DNA of 51,673 bases from Comamonadaceae bacterium. GTDB lineage: Bacteria > Pseudomonadota > Gammaproteobacteria > Burkholderiales > Burkholderiaceae_C. Below the pieces are notes generated by a model. It did not search any database and had not been told where the DNA came from. It was given only the letters and a program-made list of their open reading frames with translations. How positions within the stretch are numbered: the first letter of the stretch is position 1; every line of letters starts with the position of its first letter. The stretch is taken from the NCBI GenBank assembly GCA_947451385.1, contig CANFYZ010000017.1, forward strand, positions 1 through 51,673. Direction: 5' to 3'. The translations under genes were made by a program, and so were the position numbers. This document shows positions 43,116 to 51,673 of the stretch, one piece after another.

Positions 43116-44756
43116 CTACGATTTACCTTGTATTTGCTGCCACAAGGCCATTTCGCTGGCGGTGAGACGGTCTGCCGCTTTGGCAGTTTCCTCAAATTCA
43201 CCCGGCTTCATTTGCATGCCCAGTTGGCGCAATTCGCTGATCGAAGTTTTGAAATATTCGATGGCATGCTCGGGTCGCTGGGCAATGGTGTGGATCGGCA
43301 GCGCTTTGAGGTTGTCCTCGATCTCTCGTTCTTTCATCACGGTATCGATCAAGGCGTTCAGTTCTTCCACCGTGAGGTGCAGCCGCTGGGCTTCCTCCCG
43401 GATGAACTGGGCTTCAGTTTCGACAATTTTGCCGTCTTTCAGAATTTCAAACAAATTGGCTTTCAGCGCTTCACGGTCCTTGATCAATTCATCGCTGAAG
43501 GCCGAGGCCAACAACGCTGCAGGGATCGCGAAGATACCGATTCCCAACAGCGCGAGGATGGAGGTCATCGCTCGGCCCAGCGGTGTGACCGGTGAGATAT
43601 CGCCATAACCCACCGAGGCCAGAGTGATCACCGCCCAATAAATGGACTGGGGAATGTTTTCGAACTTTTCGGGTTGCGCATCGTGCTCCAGCAAGTAGCC
43701 CAAGCTGGCGGTCAAGACCAGCAACAAACCCATGATGAAGGAGGCTGCGCCCATGATGGGCCACTCACGGGCAATCACCCGGAACAAGACATCGGTGGCG
43801 TCACTGTTGCGCGTGAGCTTGAGCAATCGCGACAAACGGAAGACCCGCAAGAACCGCAAATCGAGCAGGTGGTGCAAAAACACCTCCAAGAAGAACGGCA
43901 AGATGGCGATGAAGTCAATGAAGGTGGCCGGCGACTTGGCTTGTTTAAAGCGCCCCATGAACGAGCCTTTGTGTCCGGGCTCTTCCACGCAGGCATACAA
44001 ACGCATGAAGTATTCCAGCGAGAAAATGGCCACGGCCACGCCGTCCAAAATCACAAACTGCAGGTTCAAGATGTAGTGGATGCTTTGCACCGATTCCAAA
44101 ATCACCGCCAACACCGACAGCATCACCCAGATGCCGATGAAGATGTCAAACAGTTTTTGCAATTCGCCGCCAAACTTGCTGGGGAATACCAGCGCGTGCA
44201 CTTTTTGGCGGAAGGTCCGGCCCGCGTTCAGCGTCTGAAAGTCTTTGTACGCTGGCACAACGATGCGGAAGAGCTTCAAGATCCGCAGCAACCGCAAAGC
44301 CCGCAAGACCCGCAGATCGACCGGCAAGAAAGCTTGCAGGTAGAACGGTGCCACCGCCAAGAAGTCGATGATGGCGAACGGGCTGGTGACAAAGCCCAAG
44401 CGGGCGTGTTTCTTTTTGTTGAACTCTGGATCTTCTGGCGCCATGTACAGGCGCATCAGGTATTCCACCGTGAACACCGCCACGGAAAATATGTCGAACC
44501 AGTGGAACCACTGTTTGTTGGGCTCAAACACCGCAGGCACTTGTTCAAACATCAAGGTGAACAAGTTGGCCACAATCAAAATGCCCAGCCATTTGTCCAC
44601 CGACTTCGCCATGTTGCCGGGGATGTTGGTGTCCAACAACCAAGAGAACAGCCACTTGCGCATCGGCAAGTCGCTGGGGATATTGGCTTCTTCGTCTTTG
44701 CCGAGCAAAGAAGCGACGTTCAAGTCTTTGAGATAGATGGTTTTATTGTTTTCCAT
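43116..44756 (-). CDS. Ion channel with two tandem voltage-sensor domains and one K+-type pore
   Basis: The 546-residue product is about 240 residues longer than its neighbours. A first voltage sensor spans about 55-170, with S4 VDLRVLRALRLLRILKLFR (146-164). A second spans about 203-330, with S4 LLDLRFLRVFRLSRLLKLTR (297-316). One pore domain follows (340-420) with filter ASVGYGDISP (380-389), the K+ signature. A soluble tail (430-546) holds ILKDGKIVETEAQF, like the tails of the other two channels, plus further helices. The architecture VSD-VSD-pore is not a standard channel type. It is second in the cluster, eight bases after the small membrane protein. Confidence 0.88.
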   Translation of the reverse strand: MENNKTIYLKDLNVASLLGKDEEANIPSDLPMRKWLFSWLLDTNIPGNMAKSVDKWLGILIVANLFTLMFEQVPAVFEPNKQWFHWFDIFSVAVFTVEYLMRLYMAPEDPEFNKKKHARLGFVTSPFAIIDFLAVAPFYLQAFLPVDLRVLRALRLLRILKLFRIVVPAYKDFQTLNAGRTFRQKVHALVFPSKFGGELQKLFDIFIGIWVMLSVLAVILESVQSIHYILNLQFVILDGVAVAIFSLEYFMRLYACVEEPGHKGSFMGRFKQAKSPATFIDFIAILPFFLEVFLHHLLDLRFLRVFRLSRLLKLTRNSDATDVLFRVIAREWPIMGAASFIMGLLLVLTASLGYLLEHDAQPEKFENIPQSIYWAVITLASVGYGDISPVTPLGRAMTSILALLGIGIFAIPAALLASAFSDELIKDREALKANLFEILKDGKIVETEAQFIREEAQRLHLTVEELNALIDTVMKEREIEDNLKALPIHTIAQRPEHAIEYFKTSISELRQLGMQMKPGEFEETAKAADRLTASEMALWQQIQGKS

Positions 44757-44764
44757 GGTGCACC

Positions 44765-45310
44765 TCAGAACTCAAACTCAGAAACTTTGATCGGATAGCC
44801 ACCTTTGTCGCAGATGGTGATGCGCAGTTGCAGTTTGCTTGTGATCAGATCTTCGTCCACCAACGGCTTCACAATGACTGGCACCGCCGATCCGGGCGGG
44901 GTGGCCACCAGGTTCTCGATCACAATCGCCCCGGTGGTGGAGCGGTCTTCTTTGTTGCAAGCCGCGATCAATTCAGGGGGTTTGTTGAAGAAGGTATTGA
45001 CCAGCCCTTTCAAGCTGGTTTGTGTCTTGATGTAGGCCGCACATTCCCCCCAAGTGCCGGGTTCAGCTTTGCCCGCGTAGGGCGCATGGGCAAAGCCATC
45101 GTCAAATCGTGCCGTGCCTGCGGTGGTCAGCCACTCGACCCAGGCTTCGCCGTTGCGTTTGGCCACTTCGGTTTTCATACCTTCTTGGTAGTTCACCGTG
45201 GTTAACCAAAACACAAAGACCATCAAACAGGCCATGAGGCCCACAAAACCCACGTCGTAGGCGTTCATTCCCGTCTTGACGGGTACATTTTCAGCTTCGG
45301 TTGTCGTCAT
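44765..45310 (-). CDS. Single-pass membrane protein of unknown function, first gene of channel cluster
   Basis: The 181-residue product has one membrane segment (about 19-39, FVGLMACLMVFVFWL) and a 140-residue domain that should face the periplasm. Three cysteines occur there, in GECAAY, AACNKED and ITICDKGG. No family is recognised. It starts the operon, eight bases before the tandem-sensor channel, so a role as channel partner or sensor is an inference. The 146-base upstream gap is AT-rich and probably carries the cluster promoter. Confidence 0.7.
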   Translation of the reverse strand: MTTTEAENVPVKTGMNAYDVGFVGLMACLMVFVFWLTTVNYQEGMKTEVAKRNGEAWVEWLTTAGTARFDDGFAHAPYAGKAEPGTWGECAAYIKTQTSLKGLVNTFFNKPPELIAACNKEDRSTTGAIVIENLVATPPGSAVPVIVKPLVDEDLITSKLQLRITICDKGGYPIKVSEFEF

Positions 45311-45456
45311 TACTGCACCTTGTTAATTTGCGATCAACTTAAAAATTGAGCCACCTTGAGTTTGCCATTAAACCTGAGGAAACTGATATTAATTGATGAA
45401 AATAACAAATTACGCGCGCGAAAAGCACCTGGTGTGGACGGCTTACGCCAACCCAC

Positions 45457-46227
45457 TCAATGATCGCCCTGCGAACCTCGATGTGCCCAGCCTGTGGTGT
45501 GTTTTTCGATGTAACTGAAGAGCTCGTACATCACCATCGCCATGGCGCCCACCACCACCAGCCCCGAGAAAGCCAGCCCCATTTGCATGGCCGAGCCCGC
45601 GGAGATCAGCAGGTAGCCAATGCCCTCGTTGGCGGCGGTCATCTCAGACACGGTGGTGCCGACAAAAGCCAAGGTGATGGCCACTTTGAGGGAACCGTAA
45701 AAATAAGGCATAGAACGTGGCAAGCCCACTTTCACCAGCACGTCCCAGCGCTTGGCGCCCAGCACGCGCAGCACGTCTTCGAGCTCAGGCTCGAGCGTGG
45801 CCAAGCCGGTGGCGATGTTGACCATGATCGGAAAGAAGCTGATCAAAAAAGCGGTCAAGATGGCCGGGCCAATGCCAATACCAAACCACACCACCAAGAT
45901 CGGCACAAAAGCCGCTTTGGGCAGGGCGTTGAAAGCGGTCATCAGCGGGTAGACCGCGGCATAGGCCAAGCGCGAGCTGCCAATCACAAAACCCAGCAAC
46001 ACGCCGACCACAATCGCCAAGCCAAAACCGGCCATGGTGACCCAGAAGGTGCGCCAAGCGTGACCGGCGATGACATCGCGGTATTCCACCGTTTGTTCAG
46101 CGATGCGCAAGGGGCTGGGAAAAATGAATTCAGACACCTGCAAGGCCGAGCACAGGCCTTGCCAGATCAGCAGGGTGGCAACCAGCAAACCCCAGGGGGC
46201 CCAGCGTTCCAATGTTTTTTGTTTCAT
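45457..46227 (-). CDS. ABC transporter permease (SsuC/TauC/NMT1-associated type)
   Basis: The 256-residue permease has about six membrane segments and the EAA coupling loop LEDVLRVLGAKRWDVLVKVG followed by LPRSMPYFYGSLK, as in BPD_transp_1 permeases for nitrate, sulfonates, taurine or pyrimidine precursors. It is the last gene of the operon with the ATPase and receptor, six bases after the ATPase. Confidence 0.92.
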   Translation of the reverse strand: MKQKTLERWAPWGLLVATLLIWQGLCSALQVSEFIFPSPLRIAEQTVEYRDVIAGHAWRTFWVTMAGFGLAIVVGVLLGFVIGSSRLAYAAVYPLMTAFNALPKAAFVPILVVWFGIGIGPAILTAFLISFFPIMVNIATGLATLEPELEDVLRVLGAKRWDVLVKVGLPRSMPYFYGSLKVAITLAFVGTTVSEMTAANEGIGYLLISAGSAMQMGLAFSGLVVVGAMAMVMYELFSYIEKHTTGWAHRGSQGDH

Positions 46228-46233
46228 GGTGGC

Positions 46234-47052
46234 TTATTGGTGAATGGCTGCACCGTTTTGGCGCATGGCACCGATGTGTCCGCGGAGTTCATGCACGATG
46301 TCGGTGAACGCCGGGGTGTAGGTGACTTCCAGATCGCGCGGGCGCGGCAAATCGATGTCGCGCTTGACCACGAAACGCCCGGGACTTTTGCTCATGACGT
46401 AGACGGTATCGGCCAAAAACACCGACTCGCGCAAATCGTGCGTGACCAAAATGACGTTGAACTTTTGTTCCGTCCAGAGGTCGCGCAAGATGCACCACAG
46501 CTCTTCGCGCGTAAAGGCATCGAGCGCGCCAAAAGGCTCGTCGAGCAACAACATTTTGGGCTCATGAATCAAGGCGCGGCAAATGCTAGCGCGTTGTTGC
46601 ATGCCCCCGGAGAGCTGCCAGGGGTACTTGTTTTCATACCCGCCCAAACCCACGGTTTTCAACAGCTTGACGGCGCGCGCTTCGTACTCGGCTCGCTTCT
46701 GTTTGAAATTGGAGCGGTAAGGCTCCACGATCTCCAGCGGCAGCAAGACGTTGTCCAGCGTGGTGCGCCAGGGCAGCAAGGACGAGGCTTGGAACGCCAT
46801 GCCGCTGATCTTCAGCGGCCCGGTGACCGGTGCACCGTCCACCAGAATGCGCCCCTTGCTGGGCATACGCAAACCGGTGGTCAGCTTCATGAAGGTGGAT
46901 TTGCCACAACCCGAGGGCCCGACAATGGCGATGAACTCACCTTGTTGGACCTGCAGGTTGATGTCTTCGACCGCGAAATGGTTTTGCGCCAACAACTCAT
47001 CGTTGTACGCAAGCCAGACGTTTTGAAAGTCAACAAAAGGAGGTGAGGACAT
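46234..47052 (-). CDS. ABC transporter ATPase (nitrate/sulfonate/taurine type)
   Basis: The 272-residue ATPase has Walker A GPSGCGKST, the Q-loop in MAFQASSLLPWRT, signature LSGGMQQRASI and Walker B MLLLDEPFGALD. This matches the SsuB/TauB subgroup. ATG 47052 is chosen; in-frame upstream starts lie between the genes. It works with the permease at 45457 and receptor at 47076. Confidence 0.93.
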   Translation of the reverse strand: MSSPPFVDFQNVWLAYNDELLAQNHFAVEDINLQVQQGEFIAIVGPSGCGKSTFMKLTTGLRMPSKGRILVDGAPVTGPLKISGMAFQASSLLPWRTTLDNVLLPLEIVEPYRSNFKQKRAEYEARAVKLLKTVGLGGYENKYPWQLSGGMQQRASICRALIHEPKMLLLDEPFGALDAFTREELWCILRDLWTEQKFNVILVTHDLRESVFLADTVYVMSKSPGRFVVKRDIDLPRPRDLEVTYTPAFTDIVHELRGHIGAMRQNGAAIHQ

Positions 47053-47075
47053 ACGGGCAGCCTGCGGGATGGAAA

Positions 47076-48110
47076 TTACTTCTTCGGCTTGGGCAAGATG
47101 TCCAGCTCTTTGGCGGTGGGCAAGAAGCTGCCGTTCCAAATGGCATCGGGGTTGACGCGCGACTTGGTGTTGAACGCATCAGAAACCTGTGAAGCCATCA
47201 GCGACAAACGCGGGCCCCTGATTTGACCAAAGCCTTCGGCGCGGGCATCGGCGCTGTTGATCACCGTGTCAATGGCCAACTTCAAGCGGCGGGTTTCGAG
47301 TTCGGTGTTGATGATGCCGTCACGGGCCTTCACGTCATTGATGGCCGCTGCAGGGTCGGCGATCACATCTTTGGCGCCTTTGGTGAAGGCCTGCAAGAAG
47401 GCTTTCACCGCAGCGGGGTTCTCTTTCAGCAATTTGGGCGAAGCGATGATGGCGTTGCCATACAGCTTGACGCCGAAATCGGGGTATTGCAGCACGGTCA
47501 CGTCTTCGGCTTTGACGCCGCGCGCCTCAATGTTCAACAGCGAGGTGAAGGTGAAGCCGGTGATGGCGTCCACATCGCCGCGCACCAACATGGTTTCGCG
47601 CAGTGGGGGGTCCATGGCGGTCCAGGCCACGTTGCCAATGCCATTGGCTTTGGCAAAGATCGGGAAGGCGCGACGACCGGCATCAAACACCGGCGCGCCG
47701 AGTTTTTTACCTGTCAGGTCCGCCGGGGTTTTGATGCCGGTCTTTTTCAGGGCCATCACCGAGGCGGGGGTGTTGTTGTACACCATCATCACGGCCACGG
47801 GCTTGTTCGGCACGTCAGGGTTGTTGGCGTGGAATTCCATCAGGGCGGCCAGGTCGGCAAAGCCGATGTCGTAGGAGCCTGAGGCCACGCGCGTCACCGC
47901 GCCGCCGGAGCCGTTGCCGGCGTCCACCGTGACGTCCAATTTGGCATCTTTGAAATAGCCTTTGGCCACCGGCGTCAGGAACAAAGCGGCAGGGCCTTCA
48001 AAGCGCCAGTCAAGCTGGAATTTGATGGGCGTGTTCTGGGCTTGGGCGCTGCCCATGACGACCATGGCGGCCAATGCTGCGGTGGCTTGGAGGAAAAAAC
48101 GTTTGCTCAT
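47076..48110 (-). CDS. ABC transporter substrate-binding protein, NMT1/THI5-like
   Basis: The 344-residue periplasmic receptor has a signal peptide (cleavage after AQA, near 24). The mature part begins IKFQLDWRFEGPAALFLTPV with GYFKDAKLDV, typical of NMT1/THI5-like binding proteins. Ligands of this family include pyrimidine precursors, riboflavin, sulfonates and aromatic acids, so the substrate is open. No TPP or FMN riboswitch was recognised in the 186-base upstream gap. It is the first gene of the operon. Confidence 0.92.
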   Translation of the reverse strand: MSKRFFLQATAALAAMVVMGSAQAQNTPIKFQLDWRFEGPAALFLTPVAKGYFKDAKLDVTVDAGNGSGGAVTRVASGSYDIGFADLAALMEFHANNPDVPNKPVAVMMVYNNTPASVMALKKTGIKTPADLTGKKLGAPVFDAGRRAFPIFAKANGIGNVAWTAMDPPLRETMLVRGDVDAITGFTFTSLLNIEARGVKAEDVTVLQYPDFGVKLYGNAIIASPKLLKENPAAVKAFLQAFTKGAKDVIADPAAAINDVKARDGIINTELETRRLKLAIDTVINSADARAEGFGQIRGPRLSLMASQVSDAFNTKSRVNPDAIWNGSFLPTAKELDILPKPKK

Positions 48111-48296
48111 AAAGGAACTCCTGGGTAATTGACTGCCAATGGGCGATGAAACAGTTCAAGCAATAACGGTGCCCATTATCAGGCAAAGGTTTCGTCTGAA
48201 AGGCGGGGCGGATCCCCAAAAAAGTGCGTGAGGCGCGCCATGGGACTTTTAGGTTGCCTCATGCATTCTTTGGTTTTCAGTAAGTTGGGATGGGGC

Positions 48297-50594
48297 TCAA
48301 GCGCGGGTTTGCGCCGCGGCCAAAGCCGTCATGTTCAACACCCGGCGCACGGTGGCGGCGGGCGTCAGGATGTGCGCGGTACCGGCCGTGCCCATCAAGA
48401 TCGGGCCCACGGTGACGCCGCCACTGGTGGTGGTTTTGAGCACGTTGTACAAAATATTCGCAGCGTCCAAATTGGGGCAGACCAGCACATTGGCCGACCC
48501 ACTCAGGGTGCTGTCTTCGATGTAGGCGTTGCGGATCTCGGGTTGCAGCGCGGCATCACCGTGCAGTTCGCCATCGCATTCGATGTCGGGGTGTCGCGCC
48601 ACAAACAAATCGCGCGCCAAGCGCATTTTGCGGGCCGAGGCACGCTTGGACGAACCGTAGCTGGAGTGGGACAAGAAAGCCACCTTGGGCACGATGCCAA
48701 AGCGCTGCACCTCTTGCGCGGCCATGGCCGCGATTTCGGCCAGTTGCTCGGCGCTGGGGTCTTCTTGCACATAGGTGTCGGTGATGAACAACGGGCCTTG
48801 GTTGGTCATCAGCGCATTCACCGCGGCATAGTTGGCCGCGCCTTCGCGCTTGCCCAAGATGCTGTCGATGCGCTCCAAGTGGGTCATGTAGGTGCCGGCC
48901 AAGCCGCAAATCATGGCGTCAGCATCACCGAGGGAGACCATCAACGAACCGATGATGGTGTTGGAGCGCCGCACGGCGGCCTTGGCCACGGCCGGGGTGG
49001 CCCCGTTGCGTTTCATGAGTTGGTGGTAATGCTCCCAGTACTGGCGGAAGCGTGGGTCGTCTTCAGGGTTGACATTGCTCACGTCCACGCCCAGGCGCAT
49101 GCGCAGACCGGCCTTGGCAATGCGCGCGGCAATCACCGAGGGGCGGCCAATCAAAATCGGTTGGGCCACCTTTTCGTCGATCGCCATTTGCGCGGCGCGC
49201 AGTGCACGCTCGTCTTCACCGTCAGCATAGGCCACACGCTTGAGATCTTTGGGCGCGGCTTTGGCGGCGTTGAAAATCGGCTGCATCAAGATGCCGGTTT
49301 GCGTGACAAAGCTTTGCAGCTTTTGGCGGTACGCATCCATGTCGGTGATCGGGCGCGTGGCCACGCCCGACTCGGCGGCCGCTTGGGCCACGGCCGGTGC
49401 GATGCGCAAGATCAGGCGCGAGTCAAACGGCGTGGGGATGATGTAGTCGCGCCCGAAAGACAGTTCTTTGCCTTCGTAGGCACTGGCCACTTCTTCGCTG
49501 ATGTCGGCCTTGGCCAGGTCGGCGATTTGGCGCACGCAGGCCAGCTTCATGGCCTCGGTGATCTTGGTGGCGCCGCAGTCCAGCGCGCCCCGGAAGATGT
49601 AGGGGAAGCACAACACGTTGTTCACCTGGTTCGGGTAGTCCGAACGGCCGGTGGCGATGATGCAGTCAGGGCGTGCGGTTTTCGCCAGTTCCGGGCGGAT
49701 CTCGGGCTCGGGGTTGGCCAAGGCCAAGATGATCGGGTCTCTGGCCATGGTTTTGACCATCTCCACCGTCATCACGCCCGGTGCAGAACAACCCAAAAAT
49801 ACATCGGCACCGTTGACGGCATCGGCCAGGGTGCGCAATTCGGTTTTTTGCGCGTAACGGGCCTTGGACTCGTCGTAGCCGCCGGGGCGGCCTTCGTAAA
49901 TCACGCCTTTGGAGTCGCAGACAAACACATTGGCGGGCTGGATGCCCAGGCCCACGAACACATCCAAGCAGGCGATCGCGGCAGCGCCCGCGCCCGACAC
50001 CGCCACTTTGACGCTGCCGATGTCTTTGCCCACCAGCTCCAGGCCGTTGAGCATGGCGGCGGCGGAAATGATGGCGGTGCCGTGTTGGTCGTCATGGAAC
50101 ACCGGGATGTTCATGCGCTCGCGCAGCTTTTTCTCGATGTAAAAGCACTCGGGCGCTTTGATGTCTTCCAGGTTGATGCCGCCCAAGGTGGGCTCCATCG
50201 ACGCGATGATGTCCACCAATTTATCGGGGTCGCGCTCTGCCAGTTCGATGTCAAACACATCGATACCGGCAAATTTTTTGAACAAACAGCCTTTGCCTTC
50301 CATCACCGGCTTGGCGGCCAGCGGGCCGATGTCGCCCAGGCCCAGCACAGCGGTGCCGTTGGTGATCACGGCCACCAGATTGCCGCGCGAGGTGAATTCA
50401 TGCGCCTTGGTGGGGTCGGCTTCAATGTCCAGGCAGGGATAGGCCACGCCAGGGGAGTAGGCCAGCGACAGGTCGCGCTGGTTGGACAAAGGCTTGGTGG
50501 GGGTGATCGAAATTTTGCCGCGGGTGGGAAAGCGGTGGTAGTCGCGGGCGGCTTCGCGCAGTGCCTGTTCGGCTGGGGAGAGTGTTTTGGTCAT
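48297..50594 (-). CDS. maeB: NADP-dependent malic enzyme with C-terminal phosphotransacetylase-like domain
   Basis: The 765-residue fusion has the malic enzyme part at about 1-425: [35 protein letters not shown] and the Rossmann segment [14 protein letters not shown] phosphotransacetylase-like part follows (about 430-765), which in MaeB regulates rather than catalyses. It converts malate to pyruvate with NADPH formation. It stands alone, with the ABC operon downstream and a purine permease gene upstream on the same strand. Confidence 0.95.
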   Translation of the reverse strand: MTKTLSPAEQALREAARDYHRFPTRGKISITPTKPLSNQRDLSLAYSPGVAYPCLDIEADPTKAHEFTSRGNLVAVITNGTAVLGLGDIGPLAAKPVMEGKGCLFKKFAGIDVFDIELAERDPDKLVDIIASMEPTLGGINLEDIKAPECFYIEKKLRERMNIPVFHDDQHGTAIISAAAMLNGLELVGKDIGSVKVAVSGAGAAAIACLDVFVGLGIQPANVFVCDSKGVIYEGRPGGYDESKARYAQKTELRTLADAVNGADVFLGCSAPGVMTVEMVKTMARDPIILALANPEPEIRPELAKTARPDCIIATGRSDYPNQVNNVLCFPYIFRGALDCGATKITEAMKLACVRQIADLAKADISEEVASAYEGKELSFGRDYIIPTPFDSRLILRIAPAVAQAAAESGVATRPITDMDAYRQKLQSFVTQTGILMQPIFNAAKAAPKDLKRVAYADGEDERALRAAQMAIDEKVAQPILIGRPSVIAARIAKAGLRMRLGVDVSNVNPEDDPRFRQYWEHYHQLMKRNGATPAVAKAAVRRSNTIIGSLMVSLGDADAMICGLAGTYMTHLERIDSILGKREGAANYAAVNALMTNQGPLFITDTYVQEDPSAEQLAEIAAMAAQEVQRFGIVPKVAFLSHSSYGSSKRASARKMRLARDLFVARHPDIECDGELHGDAALQPEIRNAYIEDSTLSGSANVLVCPNLDAANILYNVLKTTTSGGVTVGPILMGTAGTAHILTPAATVRRVLNMTALAAAQTRA

Positions 50595-50723
50595 GTCGAT
50601 CGGTCGGGTAGTGAGTTTTCAAGCCAGAGGGTAACCGATAAGGCAGTTGATTTTGAAAGGGAAATCCCCCAAAGCGGCGGCCGCGATGGGGGACGAGGCG
50701 AGGACAAAAGTGAGGTCTTCAGT

Positions 50724-51673
50724 TCAGTGTGCGTCGGCTTGCTTGGCTGCGGCGATCGCCGCGCTGTCGTCTTGGCTGGCGCCGTTGAAGAACAGATTCA
50801 ACAGCACCGCGCTCAAGGACGCCAACAAAATGCCCGACTCGATCAAGGGGTGCAGGTTGTGCGGCATCCATTGCTTGAAGTTGGGCGCAATCAAGGGAAT
50901 CATGCCGATGCCAATGGAGATGGCGACGATCAAAGCGTTGTAGCGGTTGTGCTTGAAGTCCACGCCGCCCAAGATGCGGATGCCGGTGGCCGCCACCATG
51001 CCAAACATCACCAGACCCGCGCCGCCCAGCACCACCGTCGGCAAGGACTCGACCAGCGCCGCCATTTTGGGCAACAGGCCCAGGGCGATCAAGATCAAAC
51101 CACCGGCGACGCAGACAAAGCGGCTCTTCACGCCGGTGACCGCCACCAGGCCCACGTTTTGCGAGAAGCTGGTGTAGGGGAAGGTGTTGAAAATACCGCC
51201 GATCAAGGTGCCCAAACCGTCGGTGCGCAAACCGCGTGTCAACGCGGCCGAGTCGACGTTGCGGTCGGTCATTTCACCCAGCGCCAAGAACATGCCGGTG
51301 GACTCGATCATCACCACGATCATCACCAGCGTCATGGTCAGGATCAGCACCGGGTCAAACACCGGCATGCCAAAGTTGAAGGGCATCACCAGACCGAACC
51401 AGTCGGCCTTGGCCACTTTGTCAAAGTTCATCAGCCCTGTGGCTGTGGCCACCAAGCCGCCGATGACGATGCCCAGCAGCACCGAGATGTTGGCGATGAA
51501 ACCCTTGGCAAATCGGGTGATTAACAAAATCGAGCCCAGCACCAGCGCCGCAATCATCACGCCGTTGAGTTCGGCGTATTTGGGGTTGGGCATTTTGGCC
51601 AGCAAGGCCAAATCTTTGGGCGGCATGGGCAAGGCCGCGCCGGGCGCGCTGGCGGCGGCCGTGGCGGCGTCCA
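50724..51673 (-). CDS. NCS2 purine (xanthine/urate type) permease, C-terminal part
   Basis: The last 316 or so residues of a nucleobase:cation symporter-2 protein; the 5' end lies beyond the right edge. Several membrane segments are present with VMIESTGMFLALGE and IGGIFNTFPYTSFSQNVGLV, the pattern of urate/xanthine transporters such as UacT rather than uracil permease. The C-terminus is short and polar. Purine uptake would fit with the urease locus, since purine breakdown yields urea, but the two loci are 10 kb apart. Confidence 0.88.
   Translation of the reverse strand, partial: DAATAAASAPGAALPMPPKDLALLAKMPNPKYAELNGVMIAALVLGSILLITRFAKGFIANISVLLGIVIGGLVATATGLMNFDKVAKADWFGLVMPFNFGMPVFDPVLILTMTLVMIVVMIESTGMFLALGEMTDRNVDSAALTRGLRTDGLGTLIGGIFNTFPYTSFSQNVGLVAVTGVKSRFVCVAGGLILIALGLLPKMAALVESLPTVVLGGAGLVMFGMVAATGIRILGGVDFKHNRYNALIVAISIGIGMIPLIAPNFKQWMPHNLHPLIESGILLASLSAVLLNLFFNGASQDDSAAIAAAKQADAH

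Noticed and set aside
48111..48296. TPP riboswitch before the NMT1/THI5-like receptor gene
   Set aside because: The conserved CUGAGA and ACCUGAU elements are not present on the minus strand.
48228..51524. 1098-codon plus-strand open frame, histidine- and glycine-rich
   Set aside because: It is antisense to maeB and the NCS2 permease, both certain. Long antisense frames of this composition are common in GC-rich coding DNA.
1..51673. CRISPR arrays and complete insertion sequences
   Set aside because: No regularly spaced repeats, transposase frames or terminal inverted repeats were found.

Overview
The window reads as a chromosome segment of a betaproteobacterium of the Comamonadaceae type (Limnohabitans, Rhodoferax or Acidovorax-like). 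Signs of this are the Bug-type orphan tricarboxylate-transporter receptors, the greB/spoT/rpoZ/gmk/yicC - rph/rdgB/hemW housekeeping block, the urt-ure nitrogen locus, a fused malic enzyme (MaeB), and GC-rich coding sequence. This assignment is an inference from gene content; no marker gene was compared.

Region 1 (1 to about 12,150) looks like an integrated accessory island. Its right edge is a tyrosine recombinase gene (10436-11914) followed by an exact 3' half of a tRNA-Arg(ACG) (12107-12151), the usual scar of integration into a tRNA. The left part holds gene wreckage: a 5'-truncated SMP-30/gluconolactonase fused to a LysR tail, and a second LysR tail broken by a stop and a frameshift. It then carries a small catabolic set: two Bug solute receptors, a FAH-family hydrolase, a metal-dependent cyclase, an acyl-CoA synthetase and an SCP-x-type thiolase, with TetR and AraC regulators. 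Three transcription units in this set (Bug receptor at 1023, cyclase at 6869, thiolase at 9875) share a near-identical 17-bp upstream motif, so they are probably one regulon.

Region 2 (12,160-20,106) is conserved core: greB facing spoT, rpoZ-gmk-yicC on the minus strand, rph-rdgB-hemW on the plus strand, and a small MarR-like gene. Region 3 (20,169-29,116) is mixed: a lone CoxL-like molybdenum hydroxylase subunit, a short-chain dehydrogenase, two small membrane proteins, a divergent pair of Crp/Fnr-like regulators, tRNA-Ser(TGA), and a three-gene operon (saccharopine-dehydrogenase-like, atypical SDR, DsbA-fold isomerase).

Region 4 (29,129-41,140) is a urea-nitrogen locus. ureABCEFG runs left and the urea ABC importer urtABCDE runs right from a shared intergenic region that contains a textbook sigma-54 promoter for urtA. 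A vapBC toxin-antitoxin pair lies between urtE and ureD, so ureD is detached from the rest of the urease genes.

Region 5 (41,203-45,310) is the most unusual part: a four-gene minus-strand cluster of one single-pass membrane protein and three voltage-gated-like cation channels. One channel has two voltage-sensor domains in tandem before a single K+-type pore. The other two have noncanonical filters (SGYGN, SGWGN). All three end in a similar soluble tail. Region 6 (45,457-51,673) holds an NMT1/THI5-type ABC importer, maeB, and the C-terminal part of a xanthine/urate-type NCS2 permease running off the right edge.
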